From: a virus
Direction: 5' to 3' (one strand)
Length of the DNA stretch: 55,185 nt
IMG/VR virus record: IMGVR_UViG_3300017734_000007
Location: 1-55,185 of that record
Shown here: positions 1 to 8,569 of the stretch, one piece after another
Layout: each line of letters starts with the position of its first letter
Numbering within the stretch: position 1 is the stretch's first letter
Translations under genes and position numbers: made by a program
The notes under the pieces: generated by a model
Databases searched by the model: none
Told to the model about the DNA's origin: nothing
What the model saw: only the letters and a program-made list of their open reading frames with translations

Positions 1-264
1 GAACCCTCAAGGGGGCAGGATAAGATTGCCAGAGTCAATGCAGTCAGTGACTTATTTGCATCTGGAGTGATATGGGCCCCTCCTACAAGATGGGCTGATG
101 AGATAATAGAGGAGTGCGCCTCGTTTCCATCGGGTGAGCACGATGACTTAGTTGACTCTATGTCTCAAGCCCTGCTTAGATTTAGGCAAGGTGGATGGAT
201 TCGTTCTGAGATGGACGAATGGGAAGAACCACAATACCGATATCGGAAGGCTGAGTTTTACTAA
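1..264 (+). CDS. terL: Terminase large subunit, C-terminal end (partial)
   Basis: The reading frame is open at the left edge, so only the last 87 residues are present. The segment GEHDDLVDSMSQALLRF fits the end of the RNase H-like nuclease domain of phage large terminases, where the conserved acidic pair lies just before a helix. In this family the protein cuts concatemeric DNA and drives it into the procapsid through the portal. The stop codon overlaps the portal start (TAATG), so the two genes are translationally coupled. The ATPase domain lies outside the window. The small terminase is far away at 54.4 kb, so the two would be near each other only if the genome is circular or circularly permuted. 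Confidence 0.8.
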   Translation, partial: EPSRGQDKIARVNAVSDLFASGVIWAPPTRWADEIIEECASFPSGEHDDLVDSMSQALLRFRQGGWIRSEMDEWEEPQYRYRKAEFY

Positions 265-2720
265 TGGCTATTGAAAAACCAATGATCCCATCGAATGTTG
301 TCGAGATTATGTCCGGCAACGAATCTGAAGAGCAGGTTGAGGTCGAAATAATAAACCCTGACGCTGTCTCAATAGAGGACGAAGATGGGGGAATGACTAT
401 CGTCTTAGACCCCAGCATGCAAGAAGACATCATTGGTCCAGACCATATGTCAAACATCGCAGAGTTCATGGATGATGCGGATCTAGAAAGTCTTGGTTCC
501 GAGTTAGTCCATCAGTTTCACAGTGATCGTCAGTCGAGGTCTGACTGGGCGAGGTCCTATGTGAAGGGACTAGACCTGATGGGACTCAAAATCGAGGAAA
601 GGGATCAACCTTGGCCCGGAGCGTGTGGCGTATTTCACCCGCTACTTACAGAGTCAGTAATTCGTTTTCAAGCGCAGGCAATCACAGAAATCTTCCCAGC
701 ATCAGGGCCAGTAAGAACGAATATTGTTGGGTCATTAGATGCGGATAAAGCAAAGCAGGCTGTTCGTGTCGAGAACGAAATGAACTACCTCACAACAGAG
801 GTGATGACTGAGTACCGTGATGAGTTTGAGCAGATGCTGTTCAAGCTACCCTTGGCAGGTTCTGCCTTCAAAAAAATATACTATGACCCTATGCTTGAGC
901 GTCCTGTAGCAATGTTTGTCCCAGCAGAAGACTTCGTTGTTTCTTATGGCGCGGCTGATTTGGACACGGCCATGCGTTACACGCACGTGATGAAGAAGTC
1001 AGCGAACGATGTTCTCAAGCTGATGGTGTCTGGTTTCTATAAAGATGTTGACCTCCCTGACCCAGCGCCAGAGATCTCTGACATTGAGGAGAAGTACGAT
1101 GAGCTTGATGGTGAATCTGCGTACTCGATTGAAGATGATGACAGATACACAATCCTCGAGATCCATACCGATCTTGACCTTCCGGGCGAATACGCAGACC
1201 CAGATGGGATTGCGAGACCGTATGTTGTTACGATTGATAAATCTTCAAGAACAGTTCTCTCAATCAGGAAGAACTGGTATGAGGACGATAGCAAAAAGAA
1301 AAAGCTTCAACACTTTGTGCACTATCGCTATTTGCCCGGACTTGGGTTCTACGGGACTGGGCTTATTCATCTTATTGGTGGCCTAGCAAAGTCGGCAACA
1401 TCGATACTGCGTCAGCTTGTCGATGCGGGAACTTTGGCTAACCTCCCTGCTGGACTAAAAGCCAGAGGGTTGCGTATCAAAGGTGATGACTCTCCTCTGA
1501 TGCCCGGTGAGTTCAGAGACGTTGATATCCCCGGCGGTGCGATACGAGACAACATCTACCCACTGCCATACAAAGAACCTTCCGGCGTTCTATACAACTT
1601 GCTTGGCAATATCGTTGAGGAGGGTAGACGTGTTGGCTCTGTAGCAGACCTAGACATAGCATCCTCGAACCCCAATGCCCCAGTCGGTACCACTCTCGCG
1701 TTACTTGAGCGGAACATGAAGGTGATGTCTGGTGTACAGGCTCGTATGCATTCTTCCATGCGTAACGAACTGCGTATCCTGTCTCGCGTAATTCATGATT
1801 ATATGCCCGCTGAGTATGACTATGAGCTGAACGGTAAGTTCAACAGGATTGATGACTTTGATGGGCGTGTTGATGTGCTTCCTGTCTCTGATCCAAATGC
1901 GGCAACCATGTCTCAAAGAGTTATGCAATATCAGGCGGCATTGCAATTAGCCCAACAAGCTCCACAGATCTACGACTTAGGTCAGTTGCATCGTCAGATG
2001 CTTGATGTTCTTGGAATACAGAACGCAGAGAAGATAGTGAAGTTGGATGATGAGATCCAGCCAACAGACCCAGTGACAGAAAATCAACGAATCCTACAAC
2101 AGGAGTCAGTCAAGGCATTCGCATATCAAGACCATGAGGCCCATATGCAGGTCCACATGGCGATGATGAACGATCCAAAGATCAAAGAGATGGTTGGCCA
2201 GAGCCCGTTTGCATCTGCTATTCAGGGCGCTATGATAGAGCACATCACAGAGCACGTAGCTCATCAGTATCGGAAAGAAATCGAGGAACAGTTGGGCGCT
2301 CCTCTTCCTGATCCAGATGCGCCTATCCCAGAGGACGTTGAGTATGATCTTGCAGGAACAGTCGCTAAGGCCGCATCAAAACTATTACAGAAAGATCAGG
2401 CCGAGGCTCAAGCCGCGCAAGCTCAACAACAAGCGCAAGACCCACTTACGCAGATACAGCAAAGGAAGATTGCCCTCGAAGAAGCAGAGTTTCAACACAA
2501 GAGGGAAGTTGACATGGCCAAGCTTGAGCTGGATAAACAGTCCAAGCAAGCTACCGTTGAGACAGAAAGAGAGCGTATCGATTCGCAAGAAAGGCAAGAA
2601 GGTGCAAGGCTTGGCGTCAAGATTGCGACTGAAAAAGATAAGCTTGAGCGTAGGGATCAGCTCGAGGGCGCAAAATTAGGTGTTGAAATAGCGAAGTCAA
2701 TTGCAGACAATAAATCCTGA
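264..2720 (+). CDS. Portal protein (P22-like size)
   Basis: This 818-residue protein lies directly after terminase and before the scaffold and capsid genes, the usual place of the portal. The portal forms the dodecameric ring at one capsid vertex through which DNA enters and leaves. An acidic N-terminus (about residues 1-80) is followed by the body, with a segment WPGACGVFHPLLTES near residue 118. The last 130 residues are rich in Gln, Ala and Lys and look like a long coiled coil, with a near repeat (ARLGVKIA then AKLGVEIA). The length is close to the long portals of P22-like podoviruses, whose C-terminal helical barrel would match this tail. The call rests on position, length and general resemblance. 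Confidence 0.8.
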   Translation: MAIEKPMIPSNVVEIMSGNESEEQVEVEIINPDAVSIEDEDGGMTIVLDPSMQEDIIGPDHMSNIAEFMDDADLESLGSELVHQFHSDRQSRSDWARSYVKGLDLMGLKIEERDQPWPGACGVFHPLLTESVIRFQAQAITEIFPASGPVRTNIVGSLDADKAKQAVRVENEMNYLTTEVMTEYRDEFEQMLFKLPLAGSAFKKIYYDPMLERPVAMFVPAEDFVVSYGAADLDTAMRYTHVMKKSANDVLKLMVSGFYKDVDLPDPAPEISDIEEKYDELDGESAYSIEDDDRYTILEIHTDLDLPGEYADPDGIARPYVVTIDKSSRTVLSIRKNWYEDDSKKKKLQHFVHYRYLPGLGFYGTGLIHLIGGLAKSATSILRQLVDAGTLANLPAGLKARGLRIKGDDSPLMPGEFRDVDIPGGAIRDNIYPLPYKEPSGVLYNLLGNIVEEGRRVGSVADLDIASSNPNAPVGTTLALLERNMKVMSGVQARMHSSMRNELRILSRVIHDYMPAEYDYELNGKFNRIDDFDGRVDVLPVSDPNAATMSQRVMQYQAALQLAQQAPQIYDLGQLHRQMLDVLGIQNAEKIVKLDDEIQPTDPVTENQRILQQESVKAFAYQDHEAHMQVHMAMMNDPKIKEMVGQSPFASAIQGAMIEHITEHVAHQYRKEIEEQLGAPLPDPDAPIPEDVEYDLAGTVAKAASKLLQKDQAEAQAAQAQQQAQDPLTQIQQRKIALEEAEFQHKREVDMAKLELDKQSKQATVETERERIDSQERQEGARLGVKIATEKDKLERRDQLEGAKLGVEIAKSIADNKS

Positions 2721-2741
2721 AAAAGTTCATATGCACTTTTT
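2720..2741. repeat. Dispersed palindrome, copy 1
   Basis: Core GTTCATATGCAC flanked by five A and five T. It begins at the last base of the portal stop codon and ends directly before the AGGAGG ribosome binding site of the next gene. The left half-site is GTTCA instead of GTGCA. Confidence 0.8.
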
Positions 2742-2751
2742 AGGAGGCTAA

Positions 2752-2934
2752 ATGACAGAGCTTGATTACATTCAAGATAAAATCCGAGGATACATGAACG
2801 ACACCGCAGATCACATGGCGGGCGGTGGCTGTGAAGATCACTCACAGTACAACTACATGTGCGGAATGATCAAAGCATTCGCTACCGTTGAGAGGGACAT
2901 TGTTGACCTCAAGGAAAAAATCGAAAAAGCGTGA
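2752..2934 (+). CDS. Small protein of unknown function (60 aa)
   Basis: A 60-residue soluble protein with three cysteines or near-cysteine motifs (GGGCEDHS and YMCG) and a charged helical C-terminus. A strong AGGAGG site 6 bases upstream supports the ATG. It sits between portal and the GroES-like gene in the head operon. I do not recognise a named family. A role in head assembly is only suggested by position. Confidence 0.65.
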   Translation: MTELDYIQDKIRGYMNDTADHMAGGGCEDHSQYNYMCGMIKAFATVERDIVDLKEKIEKA

Positions 2935-2942
2935 ATGCGTGT

Positions 2943-2951
2943 TGATATAAT
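2943..2951 (+). promoter_or_regulatory. Possible extended -10 promoter before groES-like gene
   Basis: The bases TGATATAAT match an extended -10 element (TG-N-TATAAT). No clear -35 box is seen. The site lies in the 83-base gap between the 60-aa gene and the GroES-like start, one of the few gaps in this packed operon. The assignment is by motif only. Confidence 0.35.
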
Positions 2952-3017
2952 CAGATATTGGTTTACGCCACTATGGCGCAGGCACTACGGGCCTTAATCG
3001 TAAGCAAAGGAAACCAA

Positions 3018-3386
3018 ATGCAAGTAAAAGAATTTTCTCTTAGTGAAGAGATAGCCAATTTATTACCCGCTCCAAAGGGATACAAGATTCTTGTAGCCTG
3101 CCCAGAAATAGAAGAAACCACAGAAGGCGGTATCATAATCGCTGAAGAGCTTCGTAAAAAAGAATCCACAGCATCAATTATTGGCATGGTCATAGACATG
3201 GGCGATGAGTGTTACACCGATAATGACAAGTTCCCATCAGGGCCGTACTGCCAGCGTGGGGAGTGGATCATATTCAGATCGTACTCAGGTACACGTATCA
3301 AGATTAAAGGACAGGAGTTCCGTTTAATTAATGATGACACTGTTGAGGCAACAGTAAACGACCCAAGGAGCGTTGAAAGAGCATGA
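3018..3386 (+). CDS. GroES-like co-chaperonin
   Basis: A 122-residue protein resembling the co-chaperonin GroES, which caps the GroEL chamber. The order fits: a PKGYKILV strand near residues 19-26, then EETTEGGIIIAEE at 32-44, which matches the mobile loop ending in the GG-hydrophobic tripeptide that contacts GroEL, then GMVIDMGDE and a late RGEWIIFRSYSGTRIK strand. Phage co-chaperonins such as T4 gp31 let host GroEL fold the capsid protein (family knowledge). Its place between portal and scaffold supports that job here. I chose ATG at 3018 because AAAGGA lies 7 bases upstream; the in-frame ATG at 2958 has no such site. The stop overlaps the scaffold start (ATGA). Confidence 0.85.
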   Translation: MQVKEFSLSEEIANLLPAPKGYKILVACPEIEETTEGGIIIAEELRKKESTASIIGMVIDMGDECYTDNDKFPSGPYCQRGEWIIFRSYSGTRIKIKGQEFRLINDDTVEATVNDPRSVERA

Positions 3387-4288
3387 ACGAAGAAAACGAA
3401 ATTGAAGTAGAGATCGAGGGGGCCGCTGGCGAAGTCGAGGTCGAAATCGTTGACGATACTCCAGAGCAGGATCGAGACCGCCCTAGAAGGGCTGAGGGCC
3501 AAGAGCCAGAGATTCCTAGTGATGATGAGATATCTAACTATTCTGATAATGTCCAGAGCAGAATTAAGAAGCTGAAGTTTGAGTATCACGAGGAACGCAG
3601 AGCAAAAGAAGAGGCTGAGAGATTTAAGCTTCAAGCTGTAGAGGACATGAAGAAACTCTACGAAGAGAATCAAAAGCTGAAGAACACTCTCTCTAAAGGC
3701 GAGGGTGCTCTAGTCGGTCAGGCACAACAACGTATTGAGGCCCAGCTTGAAAAAGCAAAGCAGGCTTACAAAGATGCGTATGAGTCAGGCGATGCTGAAG
3801 CTATAACATCAGCTAGTGAGCAAATGGCAGTTCTTGCAAATGAGAAAGTTCGTTATGCAAACTACAAACCAAAAGCTCCTAAACAACAGAAACCAGCACA
3901 GCTTGATACAAAACAGTATGAAGCATCACAAACACAACCAACGCAGATAGACCAAAAGGCTGTAGAATGGTCCGAAAAGAACCCTTGGTTTCTAAAAGAT
4001 AAGGCAATGACAGGATATGCCTACGGGGTTCATGAGGAATTAATTGATAGAGGTGTCAGCCCAAACACTGAAAGCTACTATCAAGAAATAGATTCGAGAA
4101 TGCGTGAAGCATTCCCGTCAAAGTTTGGACAACAAAGGCAACAGGGCTCCGTGGTGTCCCCCGCTACAAGAACAGCGAAATCGTCACGCCAAGTAAAGTT
4201 GACCAAGACACAAGTCGATATCGCGAGAAGACTTGGGCTTACGCCAGAAAAATATGCCGCGCAACTTTTGAAGGAAATGCAAGCATGA
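3383..4288 (+). CDS. Probable scaffolding protein
   Basis: This 301-residue protein has a very acidic N-terminus (EVEIEGAAGEVEVEIVDD, residues 6-23), a long charged coiled coil (about 60-150), a Gln/Pro-rich linker and a short basic helical C-terminus (about 265-301). That layout, and the place immediately before the decoration and major capsid genes, is typical of internal scaffolds that guide procapsid assembly and leave before packaging. The C-terminal basic helix would be the capsid-binding part in that model. It overlaps both neighbours by four bases (ATGA). There is no sequence match to a specific scaffold family that I can name. Confidence 0.65.
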   Translation: MNEENEIEVEIEGAAGEVEVEIVDDTPEQDRDRPRRAEGQEPEIPSDDEISNYSDNVQSRIKKLKFEYHEERRAKEEAERFKLQAVEDMKKLYEENQKLKNTLSKGEGALVGQAQQRIEAQLEKAKQAYKDAYESGDAEAITSASEQMAVLANEKVRYANYKPKAPKQQKPAQLDTKQYEASQTQPTQIDQKAVEWSEKNPWFLKDKAMTGYAYGVHEELIDRGVSPNTESYYQEIDSRMREAFPSKFGQQRQQGSVVSPATRTAKSSRQVKLTKTQVDIARRLGLTPEKYAAQLLKEMQA

Positions 4289-4737
4289 GCACACGAGCAA
4301 GTAGGGAATCTCAGACCCGCGAAAAAACTGAGCGCAAAAAAGCTTGGGCTCCGGCATCCCGAATTCCTACTCCAGATGGTGAGGATGGATATTCGTACCG
4401 TTGGGTACGCACATCAATTTTAGGACAGGCTGACAATACCAATGTTTCGGCAAAGTTTCGCGAAGGGTGGGAACCTGTTCGCGCTGAAGATCATCCCGAG
4501 CTAATGGTGCAGTCAGATATTGATTCTCGCTTCGAGGGGAATGTCGAAGTAGGTGGCCTATTACTGTGTAAAAACAGCAAAGAAAACGTGGAAGCCCGTC
4601 AGGAATACTACGCGGAAATGAATCAACGGCAAATAGAGTCTGTGGATAACAACTTTATGAGAGAGAACGATCCAAGGATGCCTCTCTTACGCCCTGAAAA
4701 AAGAACGAAAGTAAGTTTTGGAAGTGGCAACTCCTAG
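4285..4737 (+). CDS. Head-operon protein of unknown function (150 aa)
   Basis: A 150-residue, charged, soluble protein beginning MSTRASRESQTREKTERKKAW and containing a YSYRWVRTSI segment near residues 37-46. The start overlaps the scaffold stop as ATGA. I recall similar genes next to scaffold in marine podovirus genomes but cannot name a function. Its place between scaffold and decoration protein suggests a virion or assembly role. Confidence 0.65.
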   Translation: MSTRASRESQTREKTERKKAWAPASRIPTPDGEDGYSYRWVRTSILGQADNTNVSAKFREGWEPVRAEDHPELMVQSDIDSRFEGNVEVGGLLLCKNSKENVEARQEYYAEMNQRQIESVDNNFMRENDPRMPLLRPEKRTKVSFGSGNS

Positions 4738-4784
4738 CTAATTGGGGTGTCGCTTCTGATAGACATATGTAAGGAGATAGACAA

Positions 4785-5387
4785 ATGTCTGCAACAGCCG
4801 CACCCTTCGGGTTACGCCCGATTGGTCGCCTAGACAGTGGGTCACTGGAGGTTTTCCGCCAGTATCCTATTGCTTCTGGGTACGGTACGAGTATTGCTAT
4901 GGGCGATATCGTGCAACTAGTTGATGGCGGGACCGCTACAACTATCGAAAAGCAGTCAGCTACAGGAGATGACTCTACCGAAATCGATATGGTAGGTATT
5001 TTCTTGGGCTGTAAGTTTACTGATCCCAACACAAATCAAATGACATTCAGTCAGTTGTGGCCTGCAAGCACTGTTGCTTCAGACGCAATGGCTTATGTCG
5101 TTGATGACCCCAATGTGTTGTTTGCGATTCAAGCGGATGCCGCTCCAACAAACACTGGAGATATTTACGGCAAGAACACTTTGCTTGTGCAGACTGCACC
5201 AAATACAACCCTGAAGGTATCTCGCGTAGCGTTAGACATCTCAGAGTTGAGCACAGATGCTCAGAACCCAATTCGGGTTATTGACTATCTTGGTGGGGAT
5301 CAGGGTGATGAGAAAGGAACGACATACCCAATACTGGTTTGTAAGTTCAACTATCATCAGCATTCATCTACCACTGGTTCTGCATAA
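4785..5387 (+). CDS. Probable capsid decoration or head structural protein
   Basis: A 200-residue protein with a strong AAGGAGAT ribosome binding site, implying high expression. The N-terminus MSATAAPFGLRPIGR and the repeated short beta segments (GDIVQLVDGG, MVGIFLGCKF, AMAYVVDDPN) suggest a beta-rich structural fold. It directly precedes the major capsid gene, where decoration or head-stabilising proteins are often encoded. The exact family is not certain. Confidence 0.6.
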   Translation: MSATAAPFGLRPIGRLDSGSLEVFRQYPIASGYGTSIAMGDIVQLVDGGTATTIEKQSATGDDSTEIDMVGIFLGCKFTDPNTNQMTFSQLWPASTVASDAMAYVVDDPNVLFAIQADAAPTNTGDIYGKNTLLVQTAPNTTLKVSRVALDISELSTDAQNPIRVIDYLGGDQGDEKGTTYPILVCKFNYHQHSSTTGSA

Positions 5388-5399
5388 GGAGATTGAACG

Positions 5400-6308
5400 A
5401 TGGCTATTACTCGCGCCCAACTCCTCAAGGAGTTATTACCGGGCCTTAATGCATTGTTTGGTCTTGAGTACGACAAGTATGAAGATGAACATGCAGAGGT
5501 CTATGAAACAGAAAGTTCAGAGCGTTCTTTCGAGGAAGAAGTTAAGCTCTCAGGCTTCGGTGCCGCACCGGTCAAGCCAGAGGGAAGTGCGATTTCCTAC
5601 GACAATGCTCAGGAGTCTTTCACTGCTCGTTACAACCACGAAACAGTTGCGATGGGTTTCTCCATTACTGAAGAGGCAATGGAAGATAACCTGTATGACG
5701 CTCTGTCTGCTCGGTACACAAAAGCACTTGCTCGCGCAATGGCTTACACCAAGCAAACAAAAGCGGCTTCTCTGCTGAACACAGGTTTCGACACATTCCA
5801 ATCTGGAGATGGCGTAACTCTGTTCAACACAGCGCACCCAACTGTTGCTGGCGGTAACAACCGTAACCGTCTTTCTACAGACTCTGACCTCAACGAGACT
5901 TCTCTTGAGCAGGCTGTGATCGACATCGCGGCTTTCACGGATGAGCGTGGTCTTCTGATCGCGGCACGTCCTCGTAAGCTGATTGTTCCACCTGCATTGA
6001 TGTTCGTTGCAACTCGTTTGCTCGAATCAGAACTGCGTACCGGAACAGCCGACAACGACACAAACGCATTGCGTAACAATGGGTCTATCCCAGAGGGATA
6101 TCGCGTTAATCACTACTTGACTGACAGCGATGCCTTCTTCTTAGTGACAGACGTTCCTAACGGAATGAAGCACTTCGAGCGTACTCCAATGCAAACGTCT
6201 ATGGACGGTGACTTCGATACTGGCAATGTTCGCTACAAAGCTCGCGAGCGTTACAGCTTCGGTGTTTCAGACCCACTAGGAATCTTCGGATCGCCCGGTG
6301 CGTCTTAA
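5400..6308 (+). CDS. Major capsid protein (HK97-fold type)
   Basis: A 302-residue protein placed after scaffold and decoration genes, with a strong AAGGAGATTG ribosome binding site and a strong terminator right after it, as expected for the most abundant virion protein. The helical N-terminal arm (LLPGLNALFGLEYDKYEDE), the segment YNHETVAMGFSITEEAMEDN near residues 77-96, and the C-terminal VRYKARERYSFGVSDP strand resemble the gpT-like group of HK97-fold capsid proteins. It would form the icosahedral shell. Possible folding client of the GroES-like protein encoded 2 kb upstream (inference). Confidence 0.8.
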   Translation: MAITRAQLLKELLPGLNALFGLEYDKYEDEHAEVYETESSERSFEEEVKLSGFGAAPVKPEGSAISYDNAQESFTARYNHETVAMGFSITEEAMEDNLYDALSARYTKALARAMAYTKQTKAASLLNTGFDTFQSGDGVTLFNTAHPTVAGGNNRNRLSTDSDLNETSLEQAVIDIAAFTDERGLLIAARPRKLIVPPALMFVATRLLESELRTGTADNDTNALRNNGSIPEGYRVNHYLTDSDAFFLVTDVPNGMKHFERTPMQTSMDGDFDTGNVRYKARERYSFGVSDPLGIFGSPGAS

Positions 6309-6360
6309 TCAGGAATCTTTTCCTGATACAATAAAGGGGAGGCTTCGGCCTCCCTTTTTT
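6308..6360 (+). terminator. Double hairpin terminator after the capsid gene
   Basis: Two hairpins follow the capsid stop. The first (6308-6327) has stem ATCAGGAA with TTCCTGAT and a four-base loop. The second (6337-6354) is GGGGAGGC, loop TTCG, GCCTCCC, followed by six T (6355-6360), a classic intrinsic terminator with a stable UUCG-type loop. The pair probably limits read-through from the head genes into the neck and tail genes. Confidence 0.85.
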
Positions 6361-6369
6361 CATCCTGAC

Positions 6370-6391
6370 AAAAGGTGCATGTGCACTTTTT
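6370..6391. repeat. Dispersed palindrome, copy 2
   Basis: Perfect core GTGCATGTGCAC with A-run and T-run flanks; one flank base is G. It lies 10 bases after the capsid terminator and about 17 bases before the ribosome binding site of the next gene. Confidence 0.85.
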
Positions 6392-6417
6392 GACACTGGC
6401 CAAGACAGGAGATTTTC

Positions 6418-6816
6418 ATGGCTAATACAACTTTCAATGGGGCAGTCCGCTCCGAAAACGGATTCGTATCTGTAACAAAGAACGCAACGACAGGAGCGTT
6501 TACCACAGGTACCACATATTCAGATATCATCACAGGTAGCGTTCAGTCACTGTCTGGCGCTGGTGCAGTTAATATCACTGATCTGATCACAGAGGTGACC
6601 ACCACAGGAGCGAACGCACTCACGCTAGCTAATGGCGCGACAGGTCAGGTTAAGATCATTACAATGGTCACTGACGGTGGTGATGGAACTCTTACTCCAA
6701 CAACTCTTGCTGGCGGTACAACCCTCACGTTCAATGACGTTGGAGACGGTGTTGTTCTCGTTTACGGTTCAGCAGGCTGGGTGGTTGTCGGAAACAACGG
6801 CGCTACGATTGCGTAA
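6418..6816 (+). CDS. Virion structural protein, beta-rich (132 aa)
   Basis: A 132-residue protein rich in Thr, Gly, Ala and Val with short alternating strands (NALTLANGATGQVKIITMVTDGG, GDGVVLVYGSAGWVVVGNN split by loops). This composition is typical of phage head-decoration or fibre-like surface proteins. Start is supported by AGGAGA 6 bases upstream. It is the first gene after the capsid terminator and palindrome copy 2, so it may start a new transcript or receive limited read-through. Confidence 0.6.
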   Translation: MANTTFNGAVRSENGFVSVTKNATTGAFTTGTTYSDIITGSVQSLSGAGAVNITDLITEVTTTGANALTLANGATGQVKIITMVTDGGDGTLTPTTLAGGTTLTFNDVGDGVVLVYGSAGWVVVGNNGATIA

Positions 6817-6826
6817 GGGGTAGATC

Positions 6827-7105
6827 ATGGCAATGTCTGATACATTTGCAGTTACTCGAACAAGTGACGGCACAATATTTGGGCAGAGATCGCGAGTACG
6901 TCAGATCGTTGCCACGACAGCGAGTTCTGGGAGTCCTGCTATTGTCGTCAAAGATGGCGGTGCCAGTGGGACAACCCGGCTCTCTATGGCGTTTACAACA
7001 TCCGATGTGATCACGGTAAACATCCCTGACAATGGAATATTGTTTGAGACAGATGTATATCTTGATTTAACGGCTTGCGATTCCGTTACATTCTTTCTAT
7101 CGTAG
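6827..7105 (+). CDS. Small beta-rich structural protein (92 aa)
   Basis: A 92-residue protein with predicted strands and no charged or catalytic motif (AIVVKDGG, VITVNIPDNGILFETDVYLDL). It follows the previous structural gene by 10 bases and probably also belongs to the virion. No family is recognised. Confidence 0.55.
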   Translation: MAMSDTFAVTRTSDGTIFGQRSRVRQIVATTASSGSPAIVVKDGGASGTTRLSMAFTTSDVITVNIPDNGILFETDVYLDLTACDSVTFFLS

Positions 7106-7113
7106 GAGGTATT

Positions 7114-7407
7114 GTGGCCGCTCCAGAAAGAGTTAAAAGTAAGATGAAGGAGCTTGGGCTGAGCGGTGTTAATAAGCCCAAGAAGACCCCGAGTCATAAA
7201 ACTAAATCTCATGTGGTCATGGCAAAAGAAGGGGACAAGTATAAGCTTGTCCGCTTCGGCCAACAGGGGGTGAAGGGTGCAGGGAAAAGCCCGAAGACAG
7301 CGAAAGATAAGGCACGTAAAAAGTCATACTATGCAAGGCACAATGCCCAAGGAAAACCCTCCAGCAAACTCAGCGCAAAGTACTGGTCCCATAAAGTTAA
7401 GTGGTGA
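7114..7407 (+). CDS. Small basic protein of unknown function (97 aa)
   Basis: A Lys-rich protein containing KYKLVRFGQQGVKG and KARKKSYYARHN, ending AKYWSHKVKW. I recall this arrangement as a small basic protein widespread in marine and algal virus genomes, without a proven function. I chose the GTG at 7114 because AGGAGGT lies directly upstream; an ATG at 7075 would overlap the previous gene and lacks a site. The charge suggests nucleic-acid contact, which is inference only. Confidence 0.6.
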   Translation: MAAPERVKSKMKELGLSGVNKPKKTPSHKTKSHVVMAKEGDKYKLVRFGQQGVKGAGKSPKTAKDKARKKSYYARHNAQGKPSSKLSAKYWSHKVKW

Positions 7408-7440
7408 TGATTGGCGTTACTGGGCGCAATGAGAATTTGA

Positions 7441-7911
7441 ATGATTAGACTGGCTACGAAGGATGATGCGAAGGCTATTGTGAAGATAGCCTTTTTGTTT
7501 CACAGGCTCAGCCAGTTTGGTGATGTCACAACTTACAATTTTAAAGATGCATTGTTGTACACCCTGAACGGTATCAAGAACAAAAACAAGTTATGGATGG
7601 TGTGCGAGAAAGACTCTGAAGTCATAGGGTTTTTTGTTGCGGGTAAGCATCATCCACCTTGGAACTCAAGTCAAAGTCTTTCCAGTGAAGAATTATTTTT
7701 TCTGCTTCCAGAGCACAAGTCACCTCGGATTGCGTTAAACTTTTTTAAGGAGTGGGAAAAATGGTGCGTAAGTCACGGTGTAGTCCAGATGTCATTCACT
7801 CCTACATCGTTTGTTGATGACAACCTCAATCGGTGGGATGGGTTTTGCAACCACATCGGTTTTAAGAAAGGTGGCATCTACTACAAGAAGGTCTTGACCA
7901 ATGAAGTTTAA
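7441..7911 (+). CDS. GNAT-like acetyltransferase
   Basis: A 156-residue protein that begins MIRLATKDDAKAIVKIAFLFH, the usual first strand and helix of GNAT N-acetyltransferases, continues with a central strand LWMVCEKDSEVIGFFVAG (about 56-73), and ends with GFCNHIGFKKGGIYYKKVL, like the last GNAT strands. Family members move an acetyl group from acetyl-CoA to an amine. The substrate is unknown. Such genes are common between structural genes in marine phages. The ribosome site is weak. The stop lies inside the next start region. Confidence 0.6.
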   Translation: MIRLATKDDAKAIVKIAFLFHRLSQFGDVTTYNFKDALLYTLNGIKNKNKLWMVCEKDSEVIGFFVAGKHHPPWNSSQSLSSEELFFLLPEHKSPRIALNFFKEWEKWCVSHGVVQMSFTPTSFVDDNLNRWDGFCNHIGFKKGGIYYKKVLTNEV

Positions 7912-8410
7912 ATCAATATGTCCATCGCTGAGTCCTGACGCACTTGATGATTTATTTATCAGGACGATGTATTGCTTCGGTGATGATGGCGGCGGTGGCG
8001 GCGGTGGCGGCGGTGGCGGCAGTAAATCCGACAGCTATGATGACTATGATGGTGGTCGCTTCAATGATGATGACGCCGGATTTGATGACGGTGATACTGG
8101 TGACACGGGTGGGTCTGATGACGCAGGATTTGATGACGGGGACACCGGTGATACCGACAGCGATGATGAGTCCTCTAGAGGTGACAATGATGATGATACG
8201 TTTGTTGGTGACGAGGTAGATCTCACAGATTCAGAGATTGACAATATCGTAGATGACATCATCGATGATTTTGTTGGTGATGAGATAGATTTCAGTGATT
8301 CAATCACTGGGGATGAAGCTGAAGAATTTATTGATTCTCTTGTCAGTGATGACGTATCAGGCCTAGAACAAGAACTAGGCTCCATAGCTAAGGTTAGCTT
8401 TGATGACTGA
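7901..8410 (+). CDS. Acidic FVGDE-repeat protein, N-terminal part
   Basis: A 169-residue reading frame with eleven consecutive Gly near residue 29-40, a tandem repeat DDAGFDDGDTGDT (twice), and two copies of an FVGDE motif. It is extremely Asp-rich. It ends at a TGA (8408-8410), but the same frame continues without another stop into the next entry, which carries five more FVGDE-type motifs. The simplest reading is one gene of about 766 codons (7901-10201) broken or read through at one TGA. Function is unknown. Position suggests a virion protein. Confidence 0.6.
   Translation: MKFKSICPSLSPDALDDLFIRTMYCFGDDGGGGGGGGGGGSKSDSYDDYDGGRFNDDDAGFDDGDTGDTGGSDDAGFDDGDTGDTDSDDESSRGDNDDDTFVGDEVDLTDSEIDNIVDDIIDDFVGDEIDFSDSITGDEAEEFIDSLVSDDVSGLEQELGSIAKVSFDD
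8408..8410 (+). other. In-frame TGA inside a continuous repeat-protein frame
   Basis: The codons around it read AGC TTT GAT GAC TGA GAA GAT GAG. The 53 codons after it and before the next possible start keep the same acidic composition (EDEFDEGDVGG follows at once). Candidate causes are opal read-through, a recent nonsense mutation, a sequencing error, or a split gene. Confidence 0.7.
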
Positions 8411-8569
8411 GAAGATGAGTTCGATGAGGGAGATGTTGGAGGTACGCTGACGGATGCAGAAATCGAAAAAGCACTTGATGATATTGATCGGGGTTTTACT
8501 AAAGAGGCAAGAATAGATAACGCAGTTGAAGCATATAAAAACAAGGGTCCTTTCGATAGAAAGGTGACA

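Noticed and set aside
6385-6400. TTGACA directly after palindrome copy 2 as a -35 promoter box
   Set aside because: No acceptable -10 box lies 15-19 bases downstream; the ribosome site and start codon are there instead.
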